A stretch of DNA of 64,000 bases from Actinomycetospora callitridis. GTDB taxonomy: Bacteria > Actinomycetota > Actinomycetes > Mycobacteriales > Pseudonocardiaceae. Every line of letters begins with the position of its first letter. Position 1 is the stretch's first letter. The position numbers were made by a program, and so were the translations under genes. Shown one piece after another: positions 16,542 to 25,231 of the stretch. Under the pieces are notes generated by a model. That model ran no database searches. It saw nothing but the letters and a program-made list of their open reading frames with translations, and was not told the origin of the DNA. The stretch spans positions 992,001 to 1,056,000 of the forward strand of contig NZ_JAQZAK010000002.1 in NCBI RefSeq assembly GCF_028737265.1. The letters are read 5' to 3'.

Positions 16542-18542
16542 TCAGTCGAGGTTCTCGATCGGCACCGGGTCGATGCGCTCCCCGGCCGGCAGCGTGAAGC
16601 CGAACAGCCGCGCGTAGAAGGCGAGCTCGGCGTCCAGCGCGCGGCGGATGTTGCCGGCCTGGCGGAAGCCGTGCTGCTCGCCGGCGAAGAGCAGGTACGC
16701 GACGGGCACGCCCCCGCGGCGCAGCGCCTCGACGATCATCTCCGACTGGCCGGGCGGGACGATCGCGTCCTCGTCGCCCTGCAGCACGATCAGCGGCGTC
16801 GTGAACCGCTCGACGTGCGTGATCGGCGAGCGCTCCACGTAGACCTCGCGCGCCTCCGGGTACGGGCCGATCAGGCCGTCGAGGTAGCGCGACTCGAACT
16901 TGTGCGTCTCGAGGGCGAGGGCCTCGAGGTCGGCGACCCCGAAGTGGTCGGCGCCCGCGGCGAACGGGGTGTCGTCGCGGGCCAGCGCGGCGAGCGTCGT
17001 GAAGCCACCCGCGGAGCCACCGCGGATGGCGAGACGCTCCGGATCGACCCGGCCGGCGTCGGCGAGTGCGCTCGCCGCGGCGAGGCAGTCGGCGACGTCG
17101 ACGACGCCCCAGGCGCCCCGGAGCTGCTCCCGGTACGCGCGGCCGTAGCCGCTGGAGCCTCCGTAGTCCACGTCGACGACCCCGAAGCCCCGGCTCGTCC
17201 AGTACTGCACCCCGAGGTTGAGCACCGGCGACGCCGACCCGGTCGGCCCGCCGTGCAGGACGACGAGCAGCGGCGGGAGCTCGCCGTCGGGGCCGGCGTG
17301 GGCCGTGGCCGGCGGGTAGTAGAGCGCGTGGGCGTCCCGCGGGGCGCCGGCCGCGTCGGTCGAGGTGAACGTCATCGGCTCGGGCACCGAGATCGTCGCG
17401 GGGTCGAGCCCGAGGTCGCGCGGGGCGCGCAGCGTCTCCACGGTCCCGTCGACACCGACGCGGTGGACCCCCGGCTCGGAGGTCGGCGACCCGGCGACAC
17501 AGACGACGGTCCCCGGCCCGTCGGCGCGCACCGACCGGATCGTCGTGAACGGGGTGTCCAGCTCGGTCACCGTGCCGTCGAGCGCCCGGACGGCGAGGGC
17601 GTCGAAGCCGTCCGAGGACCGCGCGACGACCACCCGGCGGTCCGGCAACGTCGCGTGGCGCGCGCCGGCGAGCTGCCAGGCGGGCAGCCCGATCTCGGCG
17701 TCCATGACGACGAGCGGGGTCACGCCCTCGTCGGGGTGCCAGCGGTAGAGGTTCCACCACCCGTCCTCCTCCCCCGTCGCTGCGCTCTCCCTGGCGCGGT
17801 CGGAGAGGAAGTGCAATGCGCTGTCGGCCTGCCACACCGGCTCCCCGACCGACTCGCCGGGCCCGCCCGCGACGACCGTCTCGGTGCCGCTCGCGAGGTC
17901 GCGCACGGTGAGCACCGTGTCGTCCCACGGCATCGACGGATGGTCCCAGGAGACCCAGGCGAGCCGGCGGGCGTCCGGGGACAGGCGCGGGGCGGCGACG
18001 AAGTCCGGGCCGGTGACCAGCACCTCGGGCTCGCTCGGCGCCCGCGCGTCGAGACGGACGATCTCGTTGACCACCTCGGTGGCCGGGGCGCCCTCGCGCG
18101 GGTGGTGCTCGCGCACGCAGACGAGCCACGTGCCGTCGGGCGCGACGTCGCCGTCGGCGAACCGGTCGCCCCGCGGGACCGTCGGCTCCGGGGTCAGGAC
18201 GACGGGGTCAGCGTCCGGGGCGTAGCGGCGCAGGCGCTGGTCGGCCCAGTCGACGGCGAAGACGGTGTCCTCGTGCAGCCACCACGCCCCGCCGCCGTAC
18301 TCGTGGACCGCGGTGCGGGCGTTGGCGTCCTCGGGCAGCAGGTCGGTCACCCTGCCCCCATCGGCGTGCTCCCCTTCCACACGGCGCACCAGCTGGACCC
18401 GGCCGCCCTCGCCGGCGCGCCCCTCACCCCACACGACGCCGCCGCGCCCGTCGGGGCGCACGCCGTCGAGCCGCACCCCGGCGGTGACGACGAGCTCCGA
18501 GGTGATCGGTGTCGGCCAGGATCCGTAGGGCAGCGGGGTCAC
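16542..18542 (-). CDS. S9-family prolyl oligopeptidase-like serine peptidase
   Basis: A 666-residue protein with an N-terminal beta-propeller-like half and a C-terminal alpha/beta hydrolase peptidase domain. The nucleophile elbow is GGSAGG (IRGGSAGGFTTLAAL), the oxyanion region is VVLHGGPTGS, and the Asp and His are in LQGDEDAIVPP and EQHGF. This is the dipeptidyl-aminopeptidase/acylaminoacyl-peptidase layout. The GTG at 18542 starts just before LPYGSWPTPITSELV, and the extra 28 upstream codons read through a terminator hairpin. Two segments look like in-frame repeat insertions: ARESAATGEED (repeat D, near 17773-17794) and EGEHADGG (repeat C, near 18355-18371). Confidence 0.9.
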   Translation of the reverse strand: MTPLPYGSWPTPITSELVVTAGVRLDGVRPDGRGGVVWGEGRAGEGGRVQLVRRVEGEHADGGRVTDLLPEDANARTAVHEYGGGAWWLHEDTVFAVDWADQRLRRYAPDADPVVLTPEPTVPRGDRFADGDVAPDGTWLVCVREHHPREGAPATEVVNEIVRLDARAPSEPEVLVTGPDFVAAPRLSPDARRLAWVSWDHPSMPWDDTVLTVRDLASGTETVVAGGPGESVGEPVWQADSALHFLSDRARESAATGEEDGWWNLYRWHPDEGVTPLVVMDAEIGLPAWQLAGARHATLPDRRVVVARSSDGFDALAVRALDGTVTELDTPFTTIRSVRADGPGTVVCVAGSPTSEPGVHRVGVDGTVETLRAPRDLGLDPATISVPEPMTFTSTDAAGAPRDAHALYYPPATAHAGPDGELPPLLVVLHGGPTGSASPVLNLGVQYWTSRGFGVVDVDYGGSSGYGRAYREQLRGAWGVVDVADCLAAASALADAGRVDPERLAIRGGSAGGFTTLAALARDDTPFAAGADHFGVADLEALALETHKFESRYLDGLIGPYPEAREVYVERSPITHVERFTTPLIVLQGDEDAIVPPGQSEMIVEALRRGGVPVAYLLFAGEQHGFRQAGNIRRALDAELAFYARLFGFTLPAGERIDPVPIENLD
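17773..17794 (-). repeat. Repeat D, copy 1, in frame in the S9 peptidase gene
   Basis: A 22-base segment sharing 19 positions with 40038-40059 (core CCCGTCGCT then CGCTC). It encodes part of ARESAATGEED, between SDR and GWWNLYRW. Family members usually read SDR-x-GWWNLY, with at most a residue between. It is too short to be certain it is a mobile sequence. Confidence 0.45.
18355..18371. repeat. Repeat C, copy 1, in frame in the S9 peptidase gene
   Basis: CCCCCATCGGCGTGCTC differs by one internal base from the core found at 46230 and 51594. On the coding strand it gives EHADGG within RVEGEHADGGRVTDLLPE. Confidence 0.5.
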
Positions 18543-18584
18543 GCCGTCACGGTAGGCGCCGTGATCGACGGAAGAATACGGACA

Positions 18585-18619
18585 CTGGGTGTCAGCGACG
18601 GTCCGCCGCTGACACCCAG
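18585..18619. terminator. Hairpin after the acyl-CoA ligase gene
   Basis: Perfect 13-bp stem, CTGGGTGTCAGCG (18585-18597) with its complement (18607-18619), and a 9-base loop. It lies 8 bases beyond the acyl-CoA ligase stop and upstream of the S9 peptidase start, both on the minus strand, so it probably separates the two transcripts. Confidence 0.75.
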
Positions 18620-18626
18620 ACCGCAC

Positions 18627-20171
18627 TCAGCCCCGGTCGCGCAGCACGTTCTTCTGGATCTTCCCCGTCGACGTCTTGGGCAGCTCGCCGAAGACGATGC
18701 GCTTCGGTGCCTTGAACCGCGCCAGCTGGGTGCGGACGAGCTCGACCAGCTCGTCGGCCTCGACCTCGGCGGAGACGGTCACGTACGCGACGGGCACCTC
18801 GCCCCACCGTTCGTCCGGGACGCCGACGACCGCCGACTCGACGACGGAGGGGTGGCTGTCCAGCACGCGCTCGACCTCGACCGACGCGATGTTCTCGCCG
18901 CCCGAGATGATCACGTCCTTGCTGCGGTCGCGGATCTCGACGTAGCCGTCGGGGTGGACGACACCGAGGTCCCCGGTGCGGAACCAGCCGTCCGCGTCGA
19001 CCTCCGCGGTCGCCTCCGGGTCGCGGTAGTACCCGAGCATCACGTCGTTGCCGCGCAGCACGAGCTCGCCCATCGTCTCGCCGTCCGACGGGACCTCGGC
19101 GCCGGTCTGCTCGTCGAGCACCCGCAGACGCTGCGCCACGACGTTGCCGACGCCCTGGCGTGCCTTGAGCCGCGACTGCTCGTCGGCGTCGAGGTCGTCC
19201 CACTCGGGGTGCCAGTCGTTGACGGCGGCCGGGCCGTAGGTCTCGGTGAGCCCGTAGAGGTGGGTGACCGACATGCCCAGCTCGTTCATGCGCGCGAGCA
19301 GCGTCGGCGTCGGCGGGGCGCCGCCCGTCGCGACGGTGACGCGCTCGGGCGCCGGCCCGTCCTTCGCCGCCTCGGCGTGGGCGATCATCGTCAGCACGGT
19401 CGGCGCCGCGCAGTAGTGCGTGACGCCCTCGGTGCGGATCAGGCGCCAGATCTCCTCGGCGTCGATCACGCGCAGGCACACGTGCAGCCCGCCCGCCGCG
19501 GTCACCGCCCAGGGGAAGCACCAGCCGTCGCAGTGGAACATCGGCAGGGTCCACAGGTAGCGCGACGCCGGCTCCAGACGCATGTGGAACGCCATGGCCA
19601 GCGCCTGCAGGTTCGCGCCGCGGTGGTGGTACATGACGCCCTTGGGACGCCCCGTCGTGCCCGACGTGTAGTTGATCGCGAGCAGGCCGCGCTCGTCGGC
19701 GACCGGCACGACGCGCTCCGGCGAGTCGGCGACGAGCGACTCGTAGCGCTCGCCCTCCTCGACCAGCGCGACGCCCGTGCGCTCGGCCACGGCGCGGGCC
19801 TGCTCGACGAGCTCGCGGGTCGCGATCAGCAGGCGGGCGCCCGAGTGCTCGACGATGTGGACGATCTCGTCGACCGAGAGCCGGGTGTTGAGCGGCACGA
19901 GGACGGCGCCCGCGTAGGGCACGCCGTGGTGGCACTCGAGCATCACGTGGCTGTTGGTGGCGAGCGCGGCCACGCGATCTCCGGGCTCGACGCCCAGCTC
20001 GTGCAGGGCGCCGGCCAGCCGCCGGGACCGCGCGCCGAACTCGGCGTACGTGAAGCGCTGCTCGCCGTCGACGATCGCGGGGCGCGCGGCGAACGCGTGC
20101 TCGGCGCGGTCGAGGAACGCCGTCGGGGTCAGCTCGGTGAAGCTGAACGGGGCGGGGGTGACGTGTTCCAT
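18627..20171 (-). CDS. Acyl-CoA synthetase (AMP-binding, FadD family)
   Basis: A 514-residue adenylate-forming enzyme with the P-loop-like YTSGTTGRPKG (about residues 175-185), YGLTETYG, GWFRTGDLGVVHPDGYVEI, and the C-terminal PKTSTGKIQKNVLR with the catalytic lysine. It activates a carboxylic acid with ATP and CoA. The MFHCDGW and HLYGLTETYGPAAV blocks match medium-chain/aromatic or DMSP-type acyl-CoA ligases. The exact substrate cannot be assigned. It lies downstream of gdhA on the same strand with a 9-base gap, and is followed by a hairpin. Confidence 0.9.
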   Translation of the reverse strand: MEHVTPAPFSFTELTPTAFLDRAEHAFAARPAIVDGEQRFTYAEFGARSRRLAGALHELGVEPGDRVAALATNSHVMLECHHGVPYAGAVLVPLNTRLSVDEIVHIVEHSGARLLIATRELVEQARAVAERTGVALVEEGERYESLVADSPERVVPVADERGLLAINYTSGTTGRPKGVMYHHRGANLQALAMAFHMRLEPASRYLWTLPMFHCDGWCFPWAVTAAGGLHVCLRVIDAEEIWRLIRTEGVTHYCAAPTVLTMIAHAEAAKDGPAPERVTVATGGAPPTPTLLARMNELGMSVTHLYGLTETYGPAAVNDWHPEWDDLDADEQSRLKARQGVGNVVAQRLRVLDEQTGAEVPSDGETMGELVLRGNDVMLGYYRDPEATAEVDADGWFRTGDLGVVHPDGYVEIRDRSKDVIISGGENIASVEVERVLDSHPSVVESAVVGVPDERWGEVPVAYVTVSAEVEADELVELVRTQLARFKAPKRIVFGELPKTSTGKIQKNVLRDRG

Positions 20172-20180
20172 GGCGCCGGT

Positions 20181-21536
20181 CTACACCACCCCGAGGGCTG
20201 TCATCGCCTCCGCGACGCGCAGGAAACCCGCGGCGTTCGCGCCGTTCTCGAGGTCCCCGGGGTCGCCGTGATAGCGCTCGGCGGCCTCGCGCACGCGGTC
20301 GTAGGCGTCGCTCATGATCGTGGAGAGCCGCGCGTCGACGTCCTCGGCGCTCCAGCGCTCACGGCCGGCGGCCTGCTGCATCTCGAGCGCCGACACCGCG
20401 ACGCCGCCGGCGTTGGCGGCCTTGCCGGGACCGAAGCCGACCCCGGCCTCGCGCAGGATCTCGCGCGCCTCCGGGGTCACCGGGCCGTTGGCGCCCTCGG
20501 CGACGACCCAGCATCCGTGGTCGATGAGCGCGCGCGCCTCGTCGGGGCCGATCTCGTTCTGGGTCGCGCAGGGCAGCGCGACGTCGCACTCCAGCGTGAA
20601 CGGCGAGCCCTCCGCGGCCGTCGCCCCCGAGCGCTTCTCGGCGTAGTCGGCGACCGAGCCGCCCTGGCCCTTGATCTCGCGCAGGAGGTCGACGTCGACG
20701 CCGTCGGGCTCGGAGACCGACCCGCGCGAGTCCGAGCAGCCGACGACCGTCCCGCCCGAGTCGATCACCTTGGCCATCGCGTGGAGCGCGACGCTGCCGC
20801 TGCCGGAGACGACGACGCGGGCGCCGTCGAGGTCGCGGCCCTGCTCGTCGAGCATGCGGCGGGTGAAGTAGACGACGCCGTAGCCGGTCGCCTCGGGGCG
20901 CAGCGCAGAGCCGCCGAGCACCGCGGGCTTGCCGGTGAACGCGCCGGGCTCGTGGTAGCCGATGAGGCGCTGGTACTGCCCGTAGATCCAGCCGATCTCC
21001 CGGGAGCCGACGCCCATGTCCCCGGCGGGGACGTCCACCGCGGCCCCGACGTGGCTGGCGAGCTCGGTGGCGAACGACTGGCAGAACCGCATGAGCTCGC
21101 CCGTCGACAGCGCCTTCGGGTCGACGTCCGCGCCGCCCTTCCCGCCGCCGATGTCCTGGCCGGTCAGGGCGTTCTTGAACACCTGCTCGAAGCCGAGGAA
21201 CTTGACGACGTCGAGGTCGACCGACGGCGCGAAGCGCAGGCCGCCCTTGTACGGGCCGAGCGCGGAGTTGAACTGGACGCGGAACCCGCGGTTGACCCGC
21301 ACCCGTCCGCTGTCGTCGACCCACGGGACCCGGAAGACGATGACCCGCTCGGGCTCGCAGAGCCGCCCGACGACGTCGGTGTACTCCGGGTGCTCGACGA
21401 GCACCGGTCCGATGCTGCGGAGCACCCCACGGACGTCGGAGTGGAAGAACTGCTGGTGCGGGTCGCGGCGCAGGACGTCCCGCCAGACCTCCCGCAGTAC
21501 CGCGTTCTCGGGTTCGTCGTCGCGTGCGCGCGCCAT
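20181..21536 (-). CDS. gdhA: NADP-specific glutamate dehydrogenase
   Basis: A 451-residue enzyme of the hexameric GDH class. The substrate site is GPYKGGLRFAPSVDLDVVKF, the catalytic lysine lies in GGGKGGADVDPK, and a Rossmann segment (GARVVVSGSGSVALHAMAK) binds the nucleotide. Length and GGADVDPK with EIGWIYGQYQRLIG match the anabolic NADP-dependent type. It interconverts 2-oxoglutarate plus ammonia and glutamate. The ATG at 21536 starts MARARDDEPEN, and further upstream in-frame sequence overlaps the Fpg gene region and is unconserved. Confidence 0.93.
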   Translation of the reverse strand: MARARDDEPENAVLREVWRDVLRRDPHQQFFHSDVRGVLRSIGPVLVEHPEYTDVVGRLCEPERVIVFRVPWVDDSGRVRVNRGFRVQFNSALGPYKGGLRFAPSVDLDVVKFLGFEQVFKNALTGQDIGGGKGGADVDPKALSTGELMRFCQSFATELASHVGAAVDVPAGDMGVGSREIGWIYGQYQRLIGYHEPGAFTGKPAVLGGSALRPEATGYGVVYFTRRMLDEQGRDLDGARVVVSGSGSVALHAMAKVIDSGGTVVGCSDSRGSVSEPDGVDVDLLREIKGQGGSVADYAEKRSGATAAEGSPFTLECDVALPCATQNEIGPDEARALIDHGCWVVAEGANGPVTPEAREILREAGVGFGPGKAANAGGVAVSALEMQQAAGRERWSAEDVDARLSTIMSDAYDRVREAAERYHGDPGDLENGANAAGFLRVAEAMTALGVV

Positions 21537-21594
21537 CGCCGTGCCTCCGAAACGTCGTTGTTCCGGTCGGCGTGGTACCCCTGGGTGATCGGTC

Positions 21595-22434
21595 TCAGTC
21601 CGATTGTTCGGCCGAGCACCACCACGTCGTCCGGCCGCCGACGACGCCGCGCTCCATCGGCGCACCGCACCGGGGGCACGTCGCGTCCTTCTTCCGGTAG
21701 GGGATGACCTCGCCCGTGTGGACCCCGCCCTGCGCGATCGCGGCGCGGGTGGCCCGGCGCAGGACGCGTCGGAGGTCGTCGAGCTCGTCGGTGGAGAGCT
21801 CGCCCGCCGGGCGCGACGGGCGGAGCTTCGCCTGCCAGAGCGTCTCGTCGGCCAGCAGGTTGCCGACCCCGGCGAGCACCGACTGGTCGAGCAGCTTCGC
21901 CTTGATCGCGACGATCCCCTTGCCGACGCGGGCCCGGAACTCGTCGCGCGTGATCTCGGCGGCATCCGGGCCGAGGGCCTCGACGGCGGGTTCGAGGTGC
22001 ACGCGGCCGAGGCGTCGCTTGTCGAAGAGCCGCAGTGCCCCGCCGTCGTCGAAGGTGATCGTGACGCGGTCCCACTCGGGCTTGTCCGGGCGCTCACCGG
22101 GCTTCTTCGGCATCCCGCCCACGTGCGGGTCGCCCCCGGCGTAGAGGCTGCTGGCGTCGCCCGTCGGGCCGGTGACGAAGATCCGGCCACCCATGCCGAG
22201 GTGGATGCCGAGGTGCGGGCCCTCGTCCCCGTCGGCGGTCACGGTGTCGCACCACATCGTCTTGCCCCGGCGGTGCGCGGCGACGAGCCGACCGCCCTTG
22301 AGCGCCTGGTCGATCTCGCCGGGGTGGTGCGGACGGCACACGTACTCGTCGGTGTCGTCGACACCCGAGATGGTGCGGTCGAGGGCCTTCTCGACGACCT
22401 GACGCGCGTTCTCGACCTCGGGCAGTTCGGGCAC
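21595..22434 (-). CDS. Fpg/Nei-family DNA glycosylase
   Basis: A 279-residue base-excision-repair protein. Translation from the GTG at 22434 gives PELPEVENARQVVEKAL, placing the catalytic Pro1/Glu2 at the mature N-terminus. H2TH-region residues (LLDQSVLAGVGNLLADETLW) are intact. The C-terminal zinc finger is CPRCG then WWCSAEQSD, so the fourth cysteine of the usual four is replaced (CxxC becomes CSAE). This suggests a modified or zinc-less finger. The protein would excise oxidised bases and nick the abasic site, and the Fpg versus Nei substrate range cannot be fixed from sequence. Confidence 0.88.
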   Translation of the reverse strand: MPELPEVENARQVVEKALDRTISGVDDTDEYVCRPHHPGEIDQALKGGRLVAAHRRGKTMWCDTVTADGDEGPHLGIHLGMGGRIFVTGPTGDASSLYAGGDPHVGGMPKKPGERPDKPEWDRVTITFDDGGALRLFDKRRLGRVHLEPAVEALGPDAAEITRDEFRARVGKGIVAIKAKLLDQSVLAGVGNLLADETLWQAKLRPSRPAGELSTDELDDLRRVLRRATRAAIAQGGVHTGEVIPYRKKDATCPRCGAPMERGVVGGRTTWWCSAEQSD

Positions 22435-22496
22435 GGCTCCAGCATGCCCCGCCGATCGGCCCTTCATCCTCGCGGCGCTGCTGGCACCGTGGACCC

Positions 22497-22946
22497 GTGA
22501 TCGAACCTTCCGCCATGCTCGCCGTCGCCCTCGAGGAGGCCCGGACCGGTGCGGCCGAGGGGGGCGTGCCGGTCGGCGCGGCCCTGTTCGGGCCCGACGG
22601 CGAGCTGCTCGGCCGCGGCCACAACCGTCGTGTCCAGGACGGCGACCCCGCCACCCACGGCGAGACCGCCGCCTTCCGGGCCGCCGGGCGCCGCCCGGAC
22701 TACCGCGGCACGACGATGGTCACGACGCTCTCGCCCTGCTGGTTCTGCGCCGGGCTGATCCGCCAGTTCCGCATCCCGCGCCTGGTGGTCGGCGAGGCCG
22801 AGAACTTCGGCGGGCAGCACTCCTGGCTGGCCGACCACGGCGTCGACGTGACCGTCCTCGACGACCCGGACTGCGCGGCCCTCATGCAGCGCTTCGCCGT
22901 CGAGCACCCGGAGGCGTGGCTCGAGGACATCGGCGGACCGGAGTAG
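22497..22946 (+). CDS. Nucleoside/cytosine deaminase (CMP/dCMP deaminase fold)
   Basis: A 149-residue zinc deaminase. HGETAAF carries the zinc histidine and proton-shuttling glutamate, and SPCWFCAG carries the two zinc cysteines. The arrangement HxE...PCxxC with VPVGAALFGPDGELLGRGHN upstream and ENFGG downstream is close to yeast-type cytosine deaminase and guanine deaminases. It probably deaminates a free base or nucleoside in salvage. It starts at GTG 22497, divergent from the glycosylase gene. Confidence 0.88.
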   Translation: MIEPSAMLAVALEEARTGAAEGGVPVGAALFGPDGELLGRGHNRRVQDGDPATHGETAAFRAAGRRPDYRGTTMVTTLSPCWFCAGLIRQFRIPRLVVGEAENFGGQHSWLADHGVDVTVLDDPDCAALMQRFAVEHPEAWLEDIGGPE

Positions 22947-22970
22947 GTCCCGACGGCCTCGCCGGCGCCC

Positions 22971-23651
22971 TCAGCCCACGACCACCTCCCGCGCGCACAC
23001 CGCCGCCGGACCGTCCGGGTCCGCGGCCTGCGCGACGGCCGTCTCCGGCACGCCGAGCCCCCGCAGCAGCGTCCGGCAGAACTCCGCGGCGACGGCCTCC
23101 GGCGCGAGGCGGCCCTGCGGGTCGAACCAGGTCCACATCCAGTGCAGCGAGCCGAACATCTGCAGGCTGCGCAGCCGGGCGTCGCCGGGGACGAACACCC
23201 CGGCCGCCTCGCCGTCGCGCAGCACGCCGACGACGAGGTCGCGGTAGGCGTCGCGCTGGGCGCGGGCGGTCTCCATCCCGGGCTCGTCGGTGAGGCGGAC
23301 GACCTCGCGCTGGAACGCGATGGTCGTCGCCGGGTCGTCGGTCTGGTAGCGCACGCCGGCGTGGACGAACGCGGCGAGCCGGTGCTCCGGGCGGTCGAGC
23401 CGGGTGAGGAACGCGCGCGCCTCGTCGAGCGCGCGGCGCATGTAGCGCTCCTGGACCTCGGCGAGCATGCGGTCCTTGGTGCCGAAGTGGTGGACGATCG
23501 TCCCCTTCGACAGGCCCAGCTCCGACGCGACGTCGCCGAAGTTCGCGCGATCGTACCCGCGCTCCGCGACGTGGCGGGTGAAGGTCACGAGGATCTCGTC
23601 GCGCCGCCCGCCCCGCGCGCGGCCCGGGGCCACCGTCGCCGGCTCCGTCAT
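22971..23651 (-). CDS. TetR-family regulator divergent from the carboxylase/AtuA operon
   Basis: A 226-residue regulator. The N-terminal helix-turn-helix is RRDEILVTFTRHVAERGYDR followed by VASELGLSKGTIVHHFGTKD, with a long helical ligand domain containing several aromatic residues (LHWMWTWFDPQGR). It is divergent from the nine-gene operon at 23735-36387 and probably controls it through the palindrome at 23669-23686. Ligands for such regulators of acyl-CoA pathways are usually pathway acyl-CoAs, which is inference here. Confidence 0.88.
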   Translation of the reverse strand: MTEPATVAPGRARGGRRDEILVTFTRHVAERGYDRANFGDVASELGLSKGTIVHHFGTKDRMLAEVQERYMRRALDEARAFLTRLDRPEHRLAAFVHAGVRYQTDDPATTIAFQREVVRLTDEPGMETARAQRDAYRDLVVGVLRDGEAAGVFVPGDARLRSLQMFGSLHWMWTWFDPQGRLAPEAVAAEFCRTLLRGLGVPETAVAQAADPDGPAAVCAREVVVG

Positions 23652-23668
23652 GACGCCCCCTTGTGAAC

Positions 23669-23686
23669 TGACCGCACGTACGGGCA
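23669..23686. promoter_or_regulatory. Candidate TetR operator
   Basis: TGACCGCACGTACGGGCA is an 18-base near-palindrome (14 of 18 positions symmetric) located 18 bases upstream of the TetR start and about 50 bases upstream of the first operon gene. Position and symmetry suit an autoregulatory TetR site. Confidence 0.5.
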
Positions 23687-23734
23687 GAGTAGCTCAGGTC
23701 ACGTCGGCGTGGGGTCTCTCCGAGGAGGACGGCG

Positions 23735-25231
23735 ATGGACGGCGGGATCGCCGACTGGATCGCGAGGCGAGCGCAACGCCAGCCGGGCGCGGTGGCGCTC
23801 GTGGACGTCGCCACCGGCGCTCGCCTGACCTACGCCGACCTCGACCGCCGTGTCGGGGCCCGCGCCGCGGCGCTCGCCGCGCTCGGGATCGAGGCGGGCG
23901 CGCGCGTCGCCCTGCTGGGCGAGAACTCCGCCGCCTACCTGGAGTGGCTCTTCGGGGCGGCCCGCCTGGGGGCGATCGCGGTGCCGATCAACCACCGGCT
24001 GTCCCCGGGCGAGGTCGCCCACGTCCTCACCGACTCCGGCGCCGCGGTGCTGGTGCGCTCGACGGCGTTCACGGGGCTCGCCGGGGACGCGCTCGCGGTG
24101 GCCGGCGCCCTCCCGGTGGTCGAGCTCGGCGAGGAGCCGGGCGACGGGGTCGTCGAGGCGCGTCCCGTCGCGGGCGACGACCCCTGCGTGATCATGTACA
24201 CCTCGGGCACCACGGGCGTCCCCAAGGGCGCGGTGCTCACGCACGACAACATGCTGTGGAACGCGATCAACATGGCCGTCGCCGGCCCGGGCATCGGCGG
24301 CACGGACATCACGGTCGCGGCGGCCCCGCTGTTCCACATCGGCGCGCTCGGGCTCTCCGCGCTCCCCCTGCTCTACGCGGGCGGGACCGTGGTCGTCGTG
24401 CCGTCGTTCGACCCGGCGGCCTTCGTCGATCTGCTGGCGCGCGAGGGCGTCACCACCCAGTTCCTCGTCCCGGCGATGTGGGCGGCGCTGACGCGTCTGC
24501 CGTCGCTGCCCCCGCTGCCCGCCCTGCGCTGGGCGATCTCGGGCGGGGCGCCGTGCCCCGTGACCGTCATCGAGCACTTCACCGAGCGCGGCTGGACGTT
24601 CACCGAGGGCTTCGGGATGACCGAGCTCTCCCCCGCCGCGCTCTTCCTCGACGCCGACGACGTGCTCACCCACGCCGGCTCGGTCGGGCGGCCGTTCATG
24701 CACGTGGACGCGCGGCTGGTGTCGGAGACCGGTGATGAGGTCGAGGTGGGCGAGGTCGGCGAGCTGGTCCTGCGCGGGCCGACCGTCTTCGCGGGGTACT
24801 GGAACCGGCCCGAGGCGACGGCGGAGGCCCTGCGGGAGGGGTGGTTCCGCTCCGGGGACCTCGGCGTGCGCGACGCCGAGGGCTTCGTGACGCTGGTCGA
24901 CCGCAAGAAGGACATGATCATCACGGGCGGGGAGAACGTCTATCCGATCGAGGTCGAGCAGGTGCTCCACCGCCACCCGGGCATCGCCGACGTCGCCGTC
25001 GTCGGCGTGGGCGACCCGCAGTGGGGCGAGACGGTGCTGGCCGTCGTCGTCGCGTCCGGGGAGATCGACCCGGCCGAGGTGATCGCCTACGCCCGCGAGC
25101 GCATCGCGCACTTCAAGGCGCCGCGGCGCGTCGAGGTCGTCGACGAGCTGCCCCGCAACGCCACGGGCAAGCTGCTCAAGCGCGTGCTGCGCGAGCAGTT
25201 CGCGGGCCAGGCCTCGGCGGTGGCGCGGTGA
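23735..25231 (+). CDS. Acyl-CoA synthetase (FadD family), first gene of operon
   Basis: A 498-residue AMP-forming ligase. Motifs are MYTSGTTGVPKGAVLTHDN, GFGMTELSPAALFLD, GWFRSGDLGVRDAEGFVTL, DRKKDMIITGGENVYPIEVE and the terminal catalytic lysine in LPRNATGKLLKRVL. It would activate the pathway's starting acid to its CoA ester. A strong GAGGAGG ribosome site precedes the ATG. It opens an operon in which almost every junction is an ATGA or GTGA overlap, and the next gene starts within its stop codon. Confidence 0.91.
   Translation: MDGGIADWIARRAQRQPGAVALVDVATGARLTYADLDRRVGARAAALAALGIEAGARVALLGENSAAYLEWLFGAARLGAIAVPINHRLSPGEVAHVLTDSGAAVLVRSTAFTGLAGDALAVAGALPVVELGEEPGDGVVEARPVAGDDPCVIMYTSGTTGVPKGAVLTHDNMLWNAINMAVAGPGIGGTDITVAAAPLFHIGALGLSALPLLYAGGTVVVVPSFDPAAFVDLLAREGVTTQFLVPAMWAALTRLPSLPPLPALRWAISGGAPCPVTVIEHFTERGWTFTEGFGMTELSPAALFLDADDVLTHAGSVGRPFMHVDARLVSETGDEVEVGEVGELVLRGPTVFAGYWNRPEATAEALREGWFRSGDLGVRDAEGFVTLVDRKKDMIITGGENVYPIEVEQVLHRHPGIADVAVVGVGDPQWGETVLAVVVASGEIDPAEVIAYARERIAHFKAPRRVEVVDELPRNATGKLLKRVLREQFAGQASAVAR

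Noticed and set aside
18543..18626. 28-codon N-terminal extension of the S9 peptidase
   Set aside because: It reads through the terminator hairpin of the upstream ligase gene. The GTG at 18542 starts the conserved region.
16671..21707. A 1678-codon open frame on the plus strand
   Set aside because: It is the antisense shadow of the S9 peptidase, acyl-CoA ligase and GDH genes in GC-rich DNA. The translation is low-complexity and has no domain.
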